Shown: piece after piece, positions 40,642 to 47,107 of the stretch
Numbering within the stretch: the first letter of the stretch is position 1
How the letters are laid out: every line of letters begins with the position of its first letter
Source: Calditrichota bacterium
GTDB taxonomy: Bacteria > Electryoneota > Electryoneia > Electryoneales > Electryoneaceae
Reading direction: 5' to 3'
Assembly: GCA_018263585.1 (NCBI GenBank)
Contig: JAANWZ010000088.1
Coordinates: 1-47,107 of the forward strand
DNA length: 47,107 bases
Notes under the pieces: model-generated
The model's input: the letters and a program-made list of their open reading frames with translations, nothing else
What the model was told of the DNA's origin: nothing
The model's database searches: none
Made by a program: the position numbers and the translations under genes

Positions 40642-42726
40642 TCACGCGTTCGCGAGCCGCTGCACGATCTCCTGCGGGCCGCTGATCAGGAGCACGTCGC
40701 CGTGGCGGAGAACGAGATCGGCCGACGGGATCACGCTTTCCACCGTCCCCGGGTGTTCCGGGTGGCGACGGCGCACGACGAGCACCTCGATCCCTTCCGT
40801 GTTGCGGAGGTCGAGCGTGCGCAGATCCCTGCCGGCGAACGCGACCGGGAGCTCGATCTCCGCCATCGAATACCCGGGCGCGAGGTGCGACTGCTGCAGC
40901 TTGTGCGCGGCGTGGATGCTCGACGTGAGGCTGCCGGCGAGATCACGTTTGATGATCTCGTCGCTGTACGCGATCGCGACATCATCCCGGTGAATGCTGC
41001 CGATGATCCGGCGCGGTTCGGACGGGTCCACGACCGGCAGCTCGTCAAGGTTGCGCTCGGCGAACATCCGCATCACTACATCGAGCGTCTCCTTCGGCGT
41101 CACCGAGGCGGGCGTGAGCTCCGCGATGTCCGCGGCGACGAGCACCGGTTCGAGCGCCTCCACGTCGAACAGGATCTGCCGCAGCTCGTGGAAGGAAACG
41201 TGTCCGACCAAGCGCTCGTCGCGATCGACGACGAACACGGTCGAATGTTCCGCGGATTCGCTGATCCGGTCGAGCAGCGGGCGCAGGCGCATGTTGTCAG
41301 GCACCGCGATGAACTCCGGCCGCATCACCTCGCGGACCTGTATCCCCTTGAGCACATCGACCTCGCCGACCTGGCCGAGCTTGATCCCTTTCGCGGTCAG
41401 CTTCACCGTGTAGATGCTGTCCGTCATCAGCCGGTTGCCGAAGATCGTCGCGAGGATCGAGGAGAGCATGAGCGGGAGGATCACCTCGTAGCCGCCGGTG
41501 AGTTCGAACAGGATCAGGATCGCCTGCAGCGGGGCGCGTGTGGCGGCGGCGACGACCGCGGCCATCCCGACGAGCGCGTACGGGCCGGGCGTTGCCGCGA
41601 CGAGCTCAGGCGTGACGAATTTCGCCCCGTACCAGATCACACCGCCGGTCACCGATCCGAGGAACAGCGACGGCGCGAGAATCCCGCCCGATCCGCCGGA
41701 ACCGAGCGTCGCCGACGTCGCGATGATCTTCGCCGCGATCAGGGCGAACATCAACCCGAGCGGGAACCCGCCGAGCAGCGCCGTTTCGATGATCTCGTAG
41801 CCGACGCCATAGACGTGCGGCAGGCCGAACGCGCCGAGCGCGCCGATGATCATCCCGCCCACCGCCGGTTTCAGCCAGTTCGGGAACTTCCACCCGTCGA
41901 ACAGCCGTTCGGATGTCGCGAGCGTCTTCGTGAACGCGACCGCGACGAACGCGGCGGCGAACCCGAGCACGGCGTAGTGGACGAGCTCGATCGGGCTCGA
42001 GAGCGTGTATTCGGGGACGGCGAACGCGGGCTGGTTGCCGAGCATCATCCGCGAGATCGCGGTCGCGGTCACCGACGCGACGATGATCGGGCTGATGTTC
42101 GAGACGGCGAAGTTGCCGAGGATCACTTCGAGGCTGAACAGCATGCCGGCGACGGGCGCGTTGAACGTGGCCGCGATCCCCGCCGCCGCGCCGCACCCGA
42201 CGAACGTCTTCATCTTCCGCGCGCTCACCTTGAACAACTGGCCGAGCACGGATGCGGCGCCGCTGCCGATCTGCACGATCGGGCCTTCACGGCCGGCGGA
42301 GCCGCCGCTGCCGATCGTGACCGCGCTCGCGACCACCTTCGCGAGCGCGACCGGCCAGCGGATGATCCCGCCGCGGACAGCGACCGCGCCCATCACCTCC
42401 GGCACGCCGTGCCCCTTCACCTCCGCGGCGAGGAAGGTGACGATCGGCCCGACGATCAGTCCGCCGGCGACCGGAATCGCGAACCGCCAGTACCACGGGA
42501 GGCTGACCAGGTAGTCGAACGCGGGGTCGGCGATCCCATAGCCGGCGAGCCCGACGGCCTGGATCGCGAGCCGGAACCCGACCGCGCCGTAACCGCCGAT
42601 CACCCCGATCACCAGCCCGATCAGGATGTTGAAGCTGTACTCACGGGACGGGAATCCGCGCAGCGTCCGCACGAGCCGTTTCAGCAGGGGTTCGCTGCGC
42701 GTGCTGTCAGAACCGTCCGGTGACAT
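40642..42726 (-). CDS. CLC chloride channel/transporter with CBS pair and TrkA_C-like domain
   Basis: Inner-membrane protein of 694 residues. The CLC core has GHGVPEVMGAV (family GxGxP), GSGGSAGREGPIVQ with the gating glutamate, GCGAAAGIAATFNAPVAG, and GSGGSGGILAPSLFLG (GxFxP-like). Two CBS domains follow (VREVMRPEFIAVPDNMRLRPLL and VTPKETLDVVMRMFAERNLDELPVVD), then a TrkA_C/RCK_C-like C-terminal domain (LPVAFAGRDLRTLDLRNTEGIEVLVV, LRHGDVLLISGP). The CBS pair usually binds adenine nucleotides and the RCK_C module small ligands, so activity is probably ligand-controlled. The ATG at 42726 has GGAG eight bases upstream; a GTG three codons earlier has no such spacing. Confidence 0.92.
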   Translation of the reverse strand: MSPDGSDSTRSEPLLKRLVRTLRGFPSREYSFNILIGLVIGVIGGYGAVGFRLAIQAVGLAGYGIADPAFDYLVSLPWYWRFAIPVAGGLIVGPIVTFLAAEVKGHGVPEVMGAVAVRGGIIRWPVALAKVVASAVTIGSGGSAGREGPIVQIGSGAASVLGQLFKVSARKMKTFVGCGAAAGIAATFNAPVAGMLFSLEVILGNFAVSNISPIIVASVTATAISRMMLGNQPAFAVPEYTLSSPIELVHYAVLGFAAAFVAVAFTKTLATSERLFDGWKFPNWLKPAVGGMIIGALGAFGLPHVYGVGYEIIETALLGGFPLGLMFALIAAKIIATSATLGSGGSGGILAPSLFLGSVTGGVIWYGAKFVTPELVAATPGPYALVGMAAVVAAATRAPLQAILILFELTGGYEVILPLMLSSILATIFGNRLMTDSIYTVKLTAKGIKLGQVGEVDVLKGIQVREVMRPEFIAVPDNMRLRPLLDRISESAEHSTVFVVDRDERLVGHVSFHELRQILFDVEALEPVLVAADIAELTPASVTPKETLDVVMRMFAERNLDELPVVDPSEPRRIIGSIHRDDVAIAYSDEIIKRDLAGSLTSSIHAAHKLQQSHLAPGYSMAEIELPVAFAGRDLRTLDLRNTEGIEVLVVRRRHPEHPGTVESVIPSADLVLRHGDVLLISGPQEIVQRLANA

Positions 42727-42822
42727 TCGCTTCACTCCAGGGGAGAAAGACCGCCGCGGGTTGTGACGGCGGCCGCGGCCGGGCTGGTCGCCGCTGAATC
42801 GCGGAAGATAACGGGTGCAGGA

Positions 42823-43314
42823 TCAGGGTTCGTAACGCTCCCCGAGGATGTTCGTGAATCCGAGCACCTTGAGCTCGAACGTGCGCGCCGGTGTCTCCAC
42901 CGTCACCGTCTCCCCCGCCTTCGCCCCGCGGAGCTGCTGGCCGACCGGCGAGAGAATCGAGATCATCCCCTTGTTCACGTCCATCTCTTCCGCGAGCACG
43001 AGTTCGTAGGAATAACGGGCGCCGTTGCCGGTCTCCTCGAGGTCGGCGACCGAATACAACCCGACCGACGACTTGTCGATCTCGTTCAAATCGATCGCGG
43101 ACAGGCGCGAGAGACGGTGGCGCAGCTGCATCAGGCGCACGGACAGGTAGCTCTGCCGCTCCCGCGCCGCCTCGTATTCCGCGTTCTCCGAGAGGTCGCC
43201 CTTCTGGCGCGCCTCGTCGATCCGCACCGGCAGCTCGACTTCGAGCTCGCGGCGCACGGCGGCGATTTCATGCTGGAGAGATTGACGGATGGCGTCGATT
43301 CGTTCCTTGCCCAT
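42823..43314 (-). CDS. greA: Transcription elongation factor GreA
   Basis: GreA, 163 residues, which enters the secondary channel of RNA polymerase and stimulates transcript cleavage in backtracked complexes. The N-terminal coiled coil carries the signature ARQKGDLSENAEYEAARERQ with the acidic tip pair (D, E). The C-terminal FKBP-like domain has GARYSYELV, KGMISILSPVGQQLRGAKAGETVTV. Length is normal. The gene stands alone on the minus strand and is preceded by a terminator-like hairpin in its leader at 43348-43391. Confidence 0.95.
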   Translation of the reverse strand: MGKERIDAIRQSLQHEIAAVRRELEVELPVRIDEARQKGDLSENAEYEAARERQSYLSVRLMQLRHRLSRLSAIDLNEIDKSSVGLYSVADLEETGNGARYSYELVLAEEMDVNKGMISILSPVGQQLRGAKAGETVTVETPARTFELKVLGFTNILGERYEP

Positions 43315-43347
43315 CCAGGTACCCGGATCTGTTTCACGAACGGACAG

Positions 43348-43391
43348 AAAAAGGCATCGGGGAACTCAGCCGCGGCTGGCTTCCCCGATGC
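43348..43391 (-). terminator. Intrinsic terminator within the greA leader
   Basis: GCATCGGGGAA (43354-43364) and TTCCCCGATGC (43381-43391) are perfect 11-base inverted arms, with an inner CAGC/GCTG hairpin in the loop. On the minus strand the hairpin is followed by C and five T (43348-43352). No minus-strand gene lies upstream, since the neighbour is the plus-strand gene at 43539, so the hairpin sits in the greA leader about 35 bases before the start codon. E. coli greA has a comparable leader terminator that yields the GraL RNAs. Confidence 0.8.
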
Positions 43392-43538
43392 GTGCGGACC
43401 GGAAAGTACATCTCAATGCGCCTCGTTCGCAACGCCCCCCGCCGGCGCGGGGGAGAACGGGCGCGACAGCGCGCCCCCGGCGCTGTACCTTGTCGGGTGA
43501 ACACGGCTCCCGATCGCACGCTGACAACGGAGGCAACG

Positions 43539-45218
43539 ATGACACGCACGCCCGCGCTCATGATCCTGCTCGCCGCGATCCTGCTGCCCGCGCTCGCAAC
43601 ACCTCAGGGCTCGCTGATGCTCGTCGGCGGAGGGGAGGAGGGCTTCGACTCATGGTCGGACGAACCCTACGCCTGGTTCGTCGCCGCCGCCGATTCCGGC
43701 ACGATCATCAACATCGACGTCCACTTCACGAGCGGCTGGTACGAAGGATACTTCCAGTCGCTCGGCGCACACTACTCGAGCCACGCGCTCCAGATCTCGT
43801 CCTCGGACGCGAACGACCAGGATGTGTACGACGAGCTCGTGGGCGCGGACGGCATCTTCATCGAGGGCGGAGACGCGATCGACTACATCGAGGCGTGGCG
43901 CGGGACACTCGTCGAGGACGCATTGCACGCGGTGTTTGCAGACTCCGGCGCGATCGGCGGCACCGGCGGCGGGATGGCCGTGCTCAGCGAAGTCGTGTTC
44001 AGCAACGAGTCCGGCGAACTCGATCCCGCGGACGCCGCATACGACCCCTACCACCCGGAGATCGCGTTCACCGACGACTTCCTCGAGTTGCTGCCCGGCA
44101 CGTTCGCCGACATGAACTTCCAGGAGCAGGGCAACCTCTACCGGCTCGCTCCGATGCTCGCGCGCCGGGTCGCGGACTTCGGCGACGACAACCTGCTCGC
44201 GATCGGGATCGACGGCGAATCGGCGCTCTGCATCGACACGGCCGGCGTCGGGCACGTGTTCGGCCGCTCGGTCAACTTCCTCTACCCGACCGGCGCGTCC
44301 GAGGTTATCGTCAACGAGGGCGAGCCGGCCCATTTCACGCACGTCGGGTTCGACCTCTGCCTCGCGGGCGCGCGCTACGAGCTCGCGGACCGGTACCTCG
44401 TCGATCCCGGCCCGCACATGGAGCGGATCGAGTGGACGATTCAGCCGGAAGCGTCGTACACGCCGCTCACGCTGAACGGGGGCAGCGAAACGGTCGCGTA
44501 CGCCGGGGAAGTGCGCGTTGTCTCGTACACCGGCGATCCGGACGACTGGCTCACCGGCGGGCTTGCGCTCGCGGACGGCTCCGGCGACGTCCCGCGAACC
44601 TGCCTCGCCCCGCGCACGTTCACCGATCCCCAGTTCTACGCGAACCGGATCAGCGGCGCGGAGTTCGCCGCGGCCGCCAACTCCGGCTTCGCCGTGATCT
44701 GGCTCGACGACGGCGGCGGGATCGAGATCGACGGCGACGGGCTCGCGACGATCAACACGTTCGCCGCCGCACTCCGCACCGAGCACGCGACCGCGCTCGG
44801 ACTGAGCCCGAACAGTCTGCCCGGGATCGCCGGCGGGCGCCTGTTCCTGCTTGCCGGCGGCGACGAGTTTCACCTCGACGAGCTGCTCGCGGGTGTCGGT
44901 GACAACGGCGGTGCGGACCGCGACCGGCTCGCCGGCCCCTCCGACCCGCCGCGCACCGCCAACTTGCTCCCGGCGTACCCGAACCCGTTCAACGCGTCCG
45001 TCCGCTTCTCGTTCACCCTCCCGCGGCGGGAACGGGTCGCGGTGACCGTGTACGACATCACCGGCCGCCGTGTCGCGACGCTGCTCCGCGGAGTGCTCCC
45101 GGCGGGTGAACGCGACGCGAGCTGGTCGCCGTCACGAACCACCGCGAGCGGAGTCTATCTGCTCCAGCTCGCGGCGCAGTCACGCACAATCACCCGCCGC
45201 GTCACGCTCCTCAAATAG
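43539..45218 (+). CDS. Secreted cyanophycinase-like (S51) protein with Ser-to-Gly nucleophile and C-terminal sorting domain
   Basis: Exported protein of 559 residues. The start at 43539 follows CGGAGG and opens a signal peptide (ALMILLAAILLPALATPQG). Residues 25-300 follow the S51/cyanophycinase pattern: LMLVGGGEEG, VHFTSGWYEGYFQSLGA, ADGIFIEGGDAIDYIEAWRGT and GAIGGTGGGMAVLSEVVF. In active members the last motif is GTSAGA with the nucleophilic Ser; here it is GTGGGM, Gly at 143, so peptidase activity is unlikely. The last 85 residues form a FlgD-like/type IX-type sorting domain (LPAYPNPFNASVRFSFTLP, VYDITGRRVATLL, ASGVYLLQLAAQSRTITRRVTLLK). This end suggests surface display or secretion. Ligand unknown. 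Confidence 0.85.
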   Translation: MTRTPALMILLAAILLPALATPQGSLMLVGGGEEGFDSWSDEPYAWFVAAADSGTIINIDVHFTSGWYEGYFQSLGAHYSSHALQISSSDANDQDVYDELVGADGIFIEGGDAIDYIEAWRGTLVEDALHAVFADSGAIGGTGGGMAVLSEVVFSNESGELDPADAAYDPYHPEIAFTDDFLELLPGTFADMNFQEQGNLYRLAPMLARRVADFGDDNLLAIGIDGESALCIDTAGVGHVFGRSVNFLYPTGASEVIVNEGEPAHFTHVGFDLCLAGARYELADRYLVDPGPHMERIEWTIQPEASYTPLTLNGGSETVAYAGEVRVVSYTGDPDDWLTGGLALADGSGDVPRTCLAPRTFTDPQFYANRISGAEFAAAANSGFAVIWLDDGGGIEIDGDGLATINTFAAALRTEHATALGLSPNSLPGIAGGRLFLLAGGDEFHLDELLAGVGDNGGADRDRLAGPSDPPRTANLLPAYPNPFNASVRFSFTLPRRERVAVTVYDITGRRVATLLRGVLPAGERDASWSPSRTTASGVYLLQLAAQSRTITRRVTLLK

Positions 45219-45432
45219 GGGAGGGGGATGTCGCCGTGGCCCCGCGGCTCCGCCTGCGGGGGAGGAACCTGCTCGTGCCCGCGCTTGCTCTTCAAGCGCG
45301 GCACGTGTGGCCCGGGGTTCGCCCCGGCATGCACACCTTGCCTTTGACTTTAGTCAAGGATAATCATACAGTTGGATAGTCGTCACGCACCCTCGGATCA
45401 GCCGCGGTTGCAAGCAACCGCGGGCCTGTAGA
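45219..45432. repeat. P4, P1 and P2 repeats after the cyanophycinase-like gene
   Basis: A P4-type hairpin (GGGG/CCCC around TTCG, about 45311-45326), P1 with one mismatch in the left arm (45342-45359), and a perfect P2 (45402-45423) with the GCCTGT tail that runs directly into M1 copy 3. Nothing recognisable lies between 45219 and 45290 apart from a CGCGCTTGCTCTTCAAGCGCG hairpin, arms GCGCTTG/CAAGCGC, near 45280. Confidence 0.85.
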
Positions 45433-45590
45433 GTGTCATCCTGAACAAGCGCGGCGTCTGTTTGCCGCGCGCCGTGAAGGATCTACGCGGTACAGTACGC
45501 GGAGGTCATTTGACCCGCACCTTGGGCGGTTCTTGCAGGCAGATCCTTCACCCCCGCACACACTGACGTGCGGAGGGTTCAGGATGACAC
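45433..45590. mobile_element. M1 inverted-repeat element, copy 3 (158 bp)
   Basis: Ends GTGTCATCCTGAAC and TTCAGGATGACAC. The left inner hairpin GCGCGGC/GCCGCGC and GAAGGATCTACGCGGTAC match copy 1 closely. The centre differs, and the right inner hairpin is CCCCGCA/TGCGGAGG, slightly imperfect. As with copy 1, it lies directly after a P2 hairpin. No coding capacity. Confidence 0.85.
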
Positions 45591-45744
45591 CGCGGGGTGG
45601 CCCGGGCTTGCCCCGGGTCTCATGCACCGTCGGATGAGCCCGGCCTGCGAGCAGGCACGGGGCATAGCACGTGTGTGAGAGAGCCGCGGTTGCAAGCAAC
45701 CGCGGGCGTGTTGCTCTCATGCACGATTGATGAGCCGCGGCGTG
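45591..45744. repeat. P4, P6 and P2 repeats before the thioredoxin-like gene
   Basis: P4 (CCCGGGC/GCCCCGGG, about 45600-45618) with the GTCTCATGCACCGTCGGATGA tail shortened here to TCATGCACCGTCGG, then P6 (CCTGC/GCAGG around GA, about 45645-45656) with GGGGCATAG, and a perfect P2 (45684-45705). No gene is seen. Confidence 0.8.
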
Positions 45745-46050
45745 CTACCCGGTCGATTCGAGCCGGGCAGCGATCTCGTCCACTGTGGGCATCCCTGCTG
45801 GGTAGTGCCGGCAACTGAGCCCGGGCTGCTCCGGCGCGGGGTCGCCATAGAAATCGCTCCCGTCGATCAGCAGCGTCGGCGACCCGCGGAACCCGACGCG
45901 CGCGGCGGTCTCGTTGTCGCCGACAACGAGCTCGTCGTAGCTGACATCAGTGCCCGCGCGGCGGATCGCGTCGCGCACACGGTTTCGCAGTTCCCGCTCG
46001 TGCGGGCATCCTTCGAAATACTGAACCTGGAGCCTGAGTTTCTCCTGCAT
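45745..46050 (-). CDS. Small thioredoxin-fold protein next to merR
   Basis: Protein of 101 residues with a thioredoxin-like outline: LRLQVQYFEGCPHERELRNRV at the start (beta strand then Cys 15, a single Cys instead of CxxC), GFRGSPTLLIDGSDFYGD with the cis-Pro loop GSP, and a second conserved-looking Cys at 80 in GLSCRHYP. This layout is known in small proteins annotated as thioredoxin family or alkylmercury lyase-related and often found near metal regulators. It has no signal peptide. It starts 39 bases after the MerR-type gene and is probably co-transcribed. Binding of a thiol-reactive metal is a reasonable inference, not shown. Confidence 0.65.
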   Translation of the reverse strand: MQEKLRLQVQYFEGCPHERELRNRVRDAIRRAGTDVSYDELVVGDNETAARVGFRGSPTLLIDGSDFYGDPAPEQPGLSCRHYPAGMPTVDEIAARLESTG

Positions 46051-46089
46051 CGGTCTCTCCTCCGTCGCCGCATGCCGCGGCGATCAGTC

Positions 46090-46500
46090 TCACCAGTTCG
46101 TCGCGGCGGCCTCGTCCTCGAACGCGTCAAGGATCGGGCAATCGCCGGTCTTCCCGTCGCGCATGCACGTTTCGACAAGCCGCGCGAGCGTGCCGCGCAC
46201 CTGCCGCAACTGGCGGATCCGTTCATCGAGCCACGCGAGTTTCGCGGACGCCTGCCGGCGCACGTCCTCGCAGCTCGCGCCGTCCCGCGCGCGCAATTCG
46301 AGCAGACGTGCGATCTCGCTCAATGTGAACCCGGCCAGTTTCGCGTTGCGGATGAACCGGAGCCGGAGCACATCCGGCGGGCCGTACTCGCGGTAGCCGG
46401 ACTCGCGCCTCCCTGGCGGCGGCATCAGCCCGCGCCGCTCGTAGTAGCGGACTGTCTCCACGCCGACGCCGGCCGCTTTCGCCAGTTTCCCGATCGTCAT
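46090..46500 (-). CDS. MerR family regulator of the mercury-responsive type
   Basis: Dimeric activator-repressor, 136 residues. The DNA-binding part reads MTIGKLAKAAGVGVETVRYYERRGLM, then YREYGPPDVLRLRFIRNAKLAGFTLSEIARLL. The three cysteines C77 (GASCED), C112 (ETCMRD) and C121 (GDCPILDAF) have exactly the spacing of the Hg(II)-binding cysteines C82, C117 and C126 of Tn501/Tn21 MerR, and the surrounding residues match. It should sense Hg(II) or a similar soft metal. The start at 46500 follows GGGAGG. A mer-type promoter lies directly upstream. No merA, merT or merP is visible. Confidence 0.9.
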   Translation of the reverse strand: MTIGKLAKAAGVGVETVRYYERRGLMPPPGRRESGYREYGPPDVLRLRFIRNAKLAGFTLSEIARLLELRARDGASCEDVRRQASAKLAWLDERIRQLRQVRGTLARLVETCMRDGKTGDCPILDAFEDEAAATNW

Positions 46501-46529
46501 GATTGTGATACCTCCCGCATCTCACCGGC

Positions 46530-46561
46530 AAGCTACGGCCTGTACCTCGGTACGGAGTCAA
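46530..46561 (-). promoter_or_regulatory. mer-type promoter/operator for the merR-like gene
   Basis: On the minus strand TTGACT (-35, 46556-46561) is followed by CCGTACCGAGGTAC and then, after a spacer of 20 bases, TAGCTT (-10, 46530-46535). The dyad GTACCGAGGTAC (46542-46553) lies between -35 and -10. The run TTGACTCCGTAC is the same as in the classic mer promoter, and the over-long spacer is typical of MerR-controlled promoters. The promoter drives the regulator itself and its partner gene. Confidence 0.85.
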
Positions 46562-46970
46562 GATGGTGGGGGAGTTTTGAGAGCGGGAAGAGGAAGTGAG
46601 GTCCGCACCGCACTCCGGTCGCACGGCCGGTATACGGGGGCCGCACGCATGCCTTTGCCCTTGACTTTAGGCAAGGATAATCAACGGGTTGGCCACCCAT
46701 CCGCAAGCGTCCCCCTCCGCTGATCACATCAATGTCGCCCGTGCCGGCTTGCCCGCGCGACTACCGCCCCGGGGTCGGCGACCCCGGGCTACCTGCAAGC
46801 GTCTGGTTATCCTTGACTGAAGTCAAGGGCAAGGGGATGAGCGTATGGGAAAGGGGACGCTTGCTCGCAAGCGTCCCCGCTTCATCTCCATGCCCGCGCT
46901 TGCTCGTCAAGCGCGTACGCTTGTCCAGCCCGGCCTGCAAGCAGGCACGGGGCATAGCGCGGAAATGATA
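46562..46970. repeat. P1, P3, P4 and P6 repeat cluster
   Basis: P1 forward with one mismatch (46659-46676), a half P3 (GCAAGCGTCCCC, 46702-46713), a reversed P4 variant with long loop (CCCCGGGGTCGGCGACC, about 46767-46787), P1 reversed (46811-46828), perfect P3 (46853-46878), a GCGCTTG/CAAGCGC hairpin (near 46897-46914), and P6 (CCTGCAAGCAGG, about 46933-46944) followed by GGGGCATAGCG. No gene is supported. Confidence 0.85.
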
Positions 46971-47046
46971 TGAGACCCGAGGCTGAAGCCCCGGGCCACC
47001 CAGCCGTGGATGAGACCCGAGGCTGAAGCCCCGGGCCACCCAGCCG
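46971..47046 (-). repeat. Tandem 40-bp duplication of a reversed P4 unit
   Basis: TGAGACCCGAGGCTGAAGCC with its continuation CCGGGCCACCCAGCCG occurs at 46971-47006 and again at 47011-47046, separated by TGGA. Each contains the P4 hairpin in reverse orientation with the TGAGACC tail seen at 5131 and 23119. The two copies are identical over 36 bases, so the duplication is recent. Confidence 0.9.
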
Positions 47047-47074
47047 GACTCCCGAAGCCCCGGACCCCCGCAAC

Positions 47075-47107
47075 CTACTTCTTCAGTTTTTCGGTCAGCT
47101 TCGGCAA
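47075..47107 (-). CDS. C-terminal end of a gene running off the window
   Basis: On the minus strand the last ten codons before a TAG (47075-47077) read LPKLTEKLKK. The codon choice (AAG, CTG, GAA) and the Lys-rich amphipathic end look like a real C-terminus, and the repeats stop just here as they do at other gene ends. The product cannot be identified from ten residues. Confidence 0.35.
   Translation of the reverse strand: MPKLTEKLKK

Overview
This is a GC-rich bacterial chromosome segment dominated by ordinary housekeeping genes. Several features point to a Gram-negative member of the FCB superphylum or a related uncultured phylum: a DUF4837 lipoprotein, a TonB-dependent receptor with a carboxypeptidase-regulatory-like N-terminus, a beta-propeller/Y_Y_Y sensor, and a secreted protein with a C-terminal YPNPFN-type sorting/FlgD-like domain. 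That placement is an inference, since no rRNA or other decisive marker is present. No tRNA, rRNA, CRISPR array, complete insertion sequence or prophage was seen.

Layout. 217-5048: DUF4837 lipoprotein, purE, a dTDP-4-dehydrorhamnose reductase-like gene and two glycosyltransferases, tightly packed. 5397-13924: accA, an AT-rich apparently foreign HhH-type gene, hutU, a YjbQ-family gene and mfd. 14379-17525: a lipoprotein with a degenerate glutaminase-like fold, and an M28 peptidase. 17559-25632 (minus strand): an Rrf2 regulator, a membrane glycosyltransferase with TPRs, a TonB receptor behind a cobalamin riboswitch, and a three-gene exported-cytochrome/porin cluster. 26290-29080: cysteine desulfurase and two IscU-type proteins. 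29501-37373: cmk-plsC, then rpsA-mtaB-peptidase coupled by 4-base stop/start overlaps, then a CPBP protease. 37441-46500: a kinase-like sensor without an ATPase domain, a CLC channel, greA with a leader terminator, a cyanophycinase-like secreted protein, and a MerR regulator with a thioredoxin-like partner.

The most striking feature lies between the genes. Nearly every larger intergenic gap holds short perfect palindromes, named here P1 to P6. P1 is CCTTGACT/AGTCAAGG. P2 is CCGCGGTTGC/GCAACCGCGG. P3 is GGGGACGCTTGC/GCAAGCGTCCCC. P4 is CCCGGGGC/GCCCCGGG. P5 is GCGGGC/GCCCGC. P6 is CCTGC/GCAGG. P2 to P6 have different stems but mostly the same GC(TT)GC or GC(AA)GC heart. Alongside them are two families of small inverted-repeat elements. 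M1 (158-164 bp, three copies) ends in GTGTCATCCTGAAC and its complement. M2 (two copies in opposite orientation) ends in GTGTCATTCTGA-type repeats. One M2 copy carries a P3 hairpin that the other lacks, which suggests that P3 moves.

Regulatory signals with direct sequence support are the cobalamin riboswitch, whose terminator stem contains the ribosome binding site of the TonB receptor; a terminator hairpin inside the greA leader; and a mercury-type MerR promoter.
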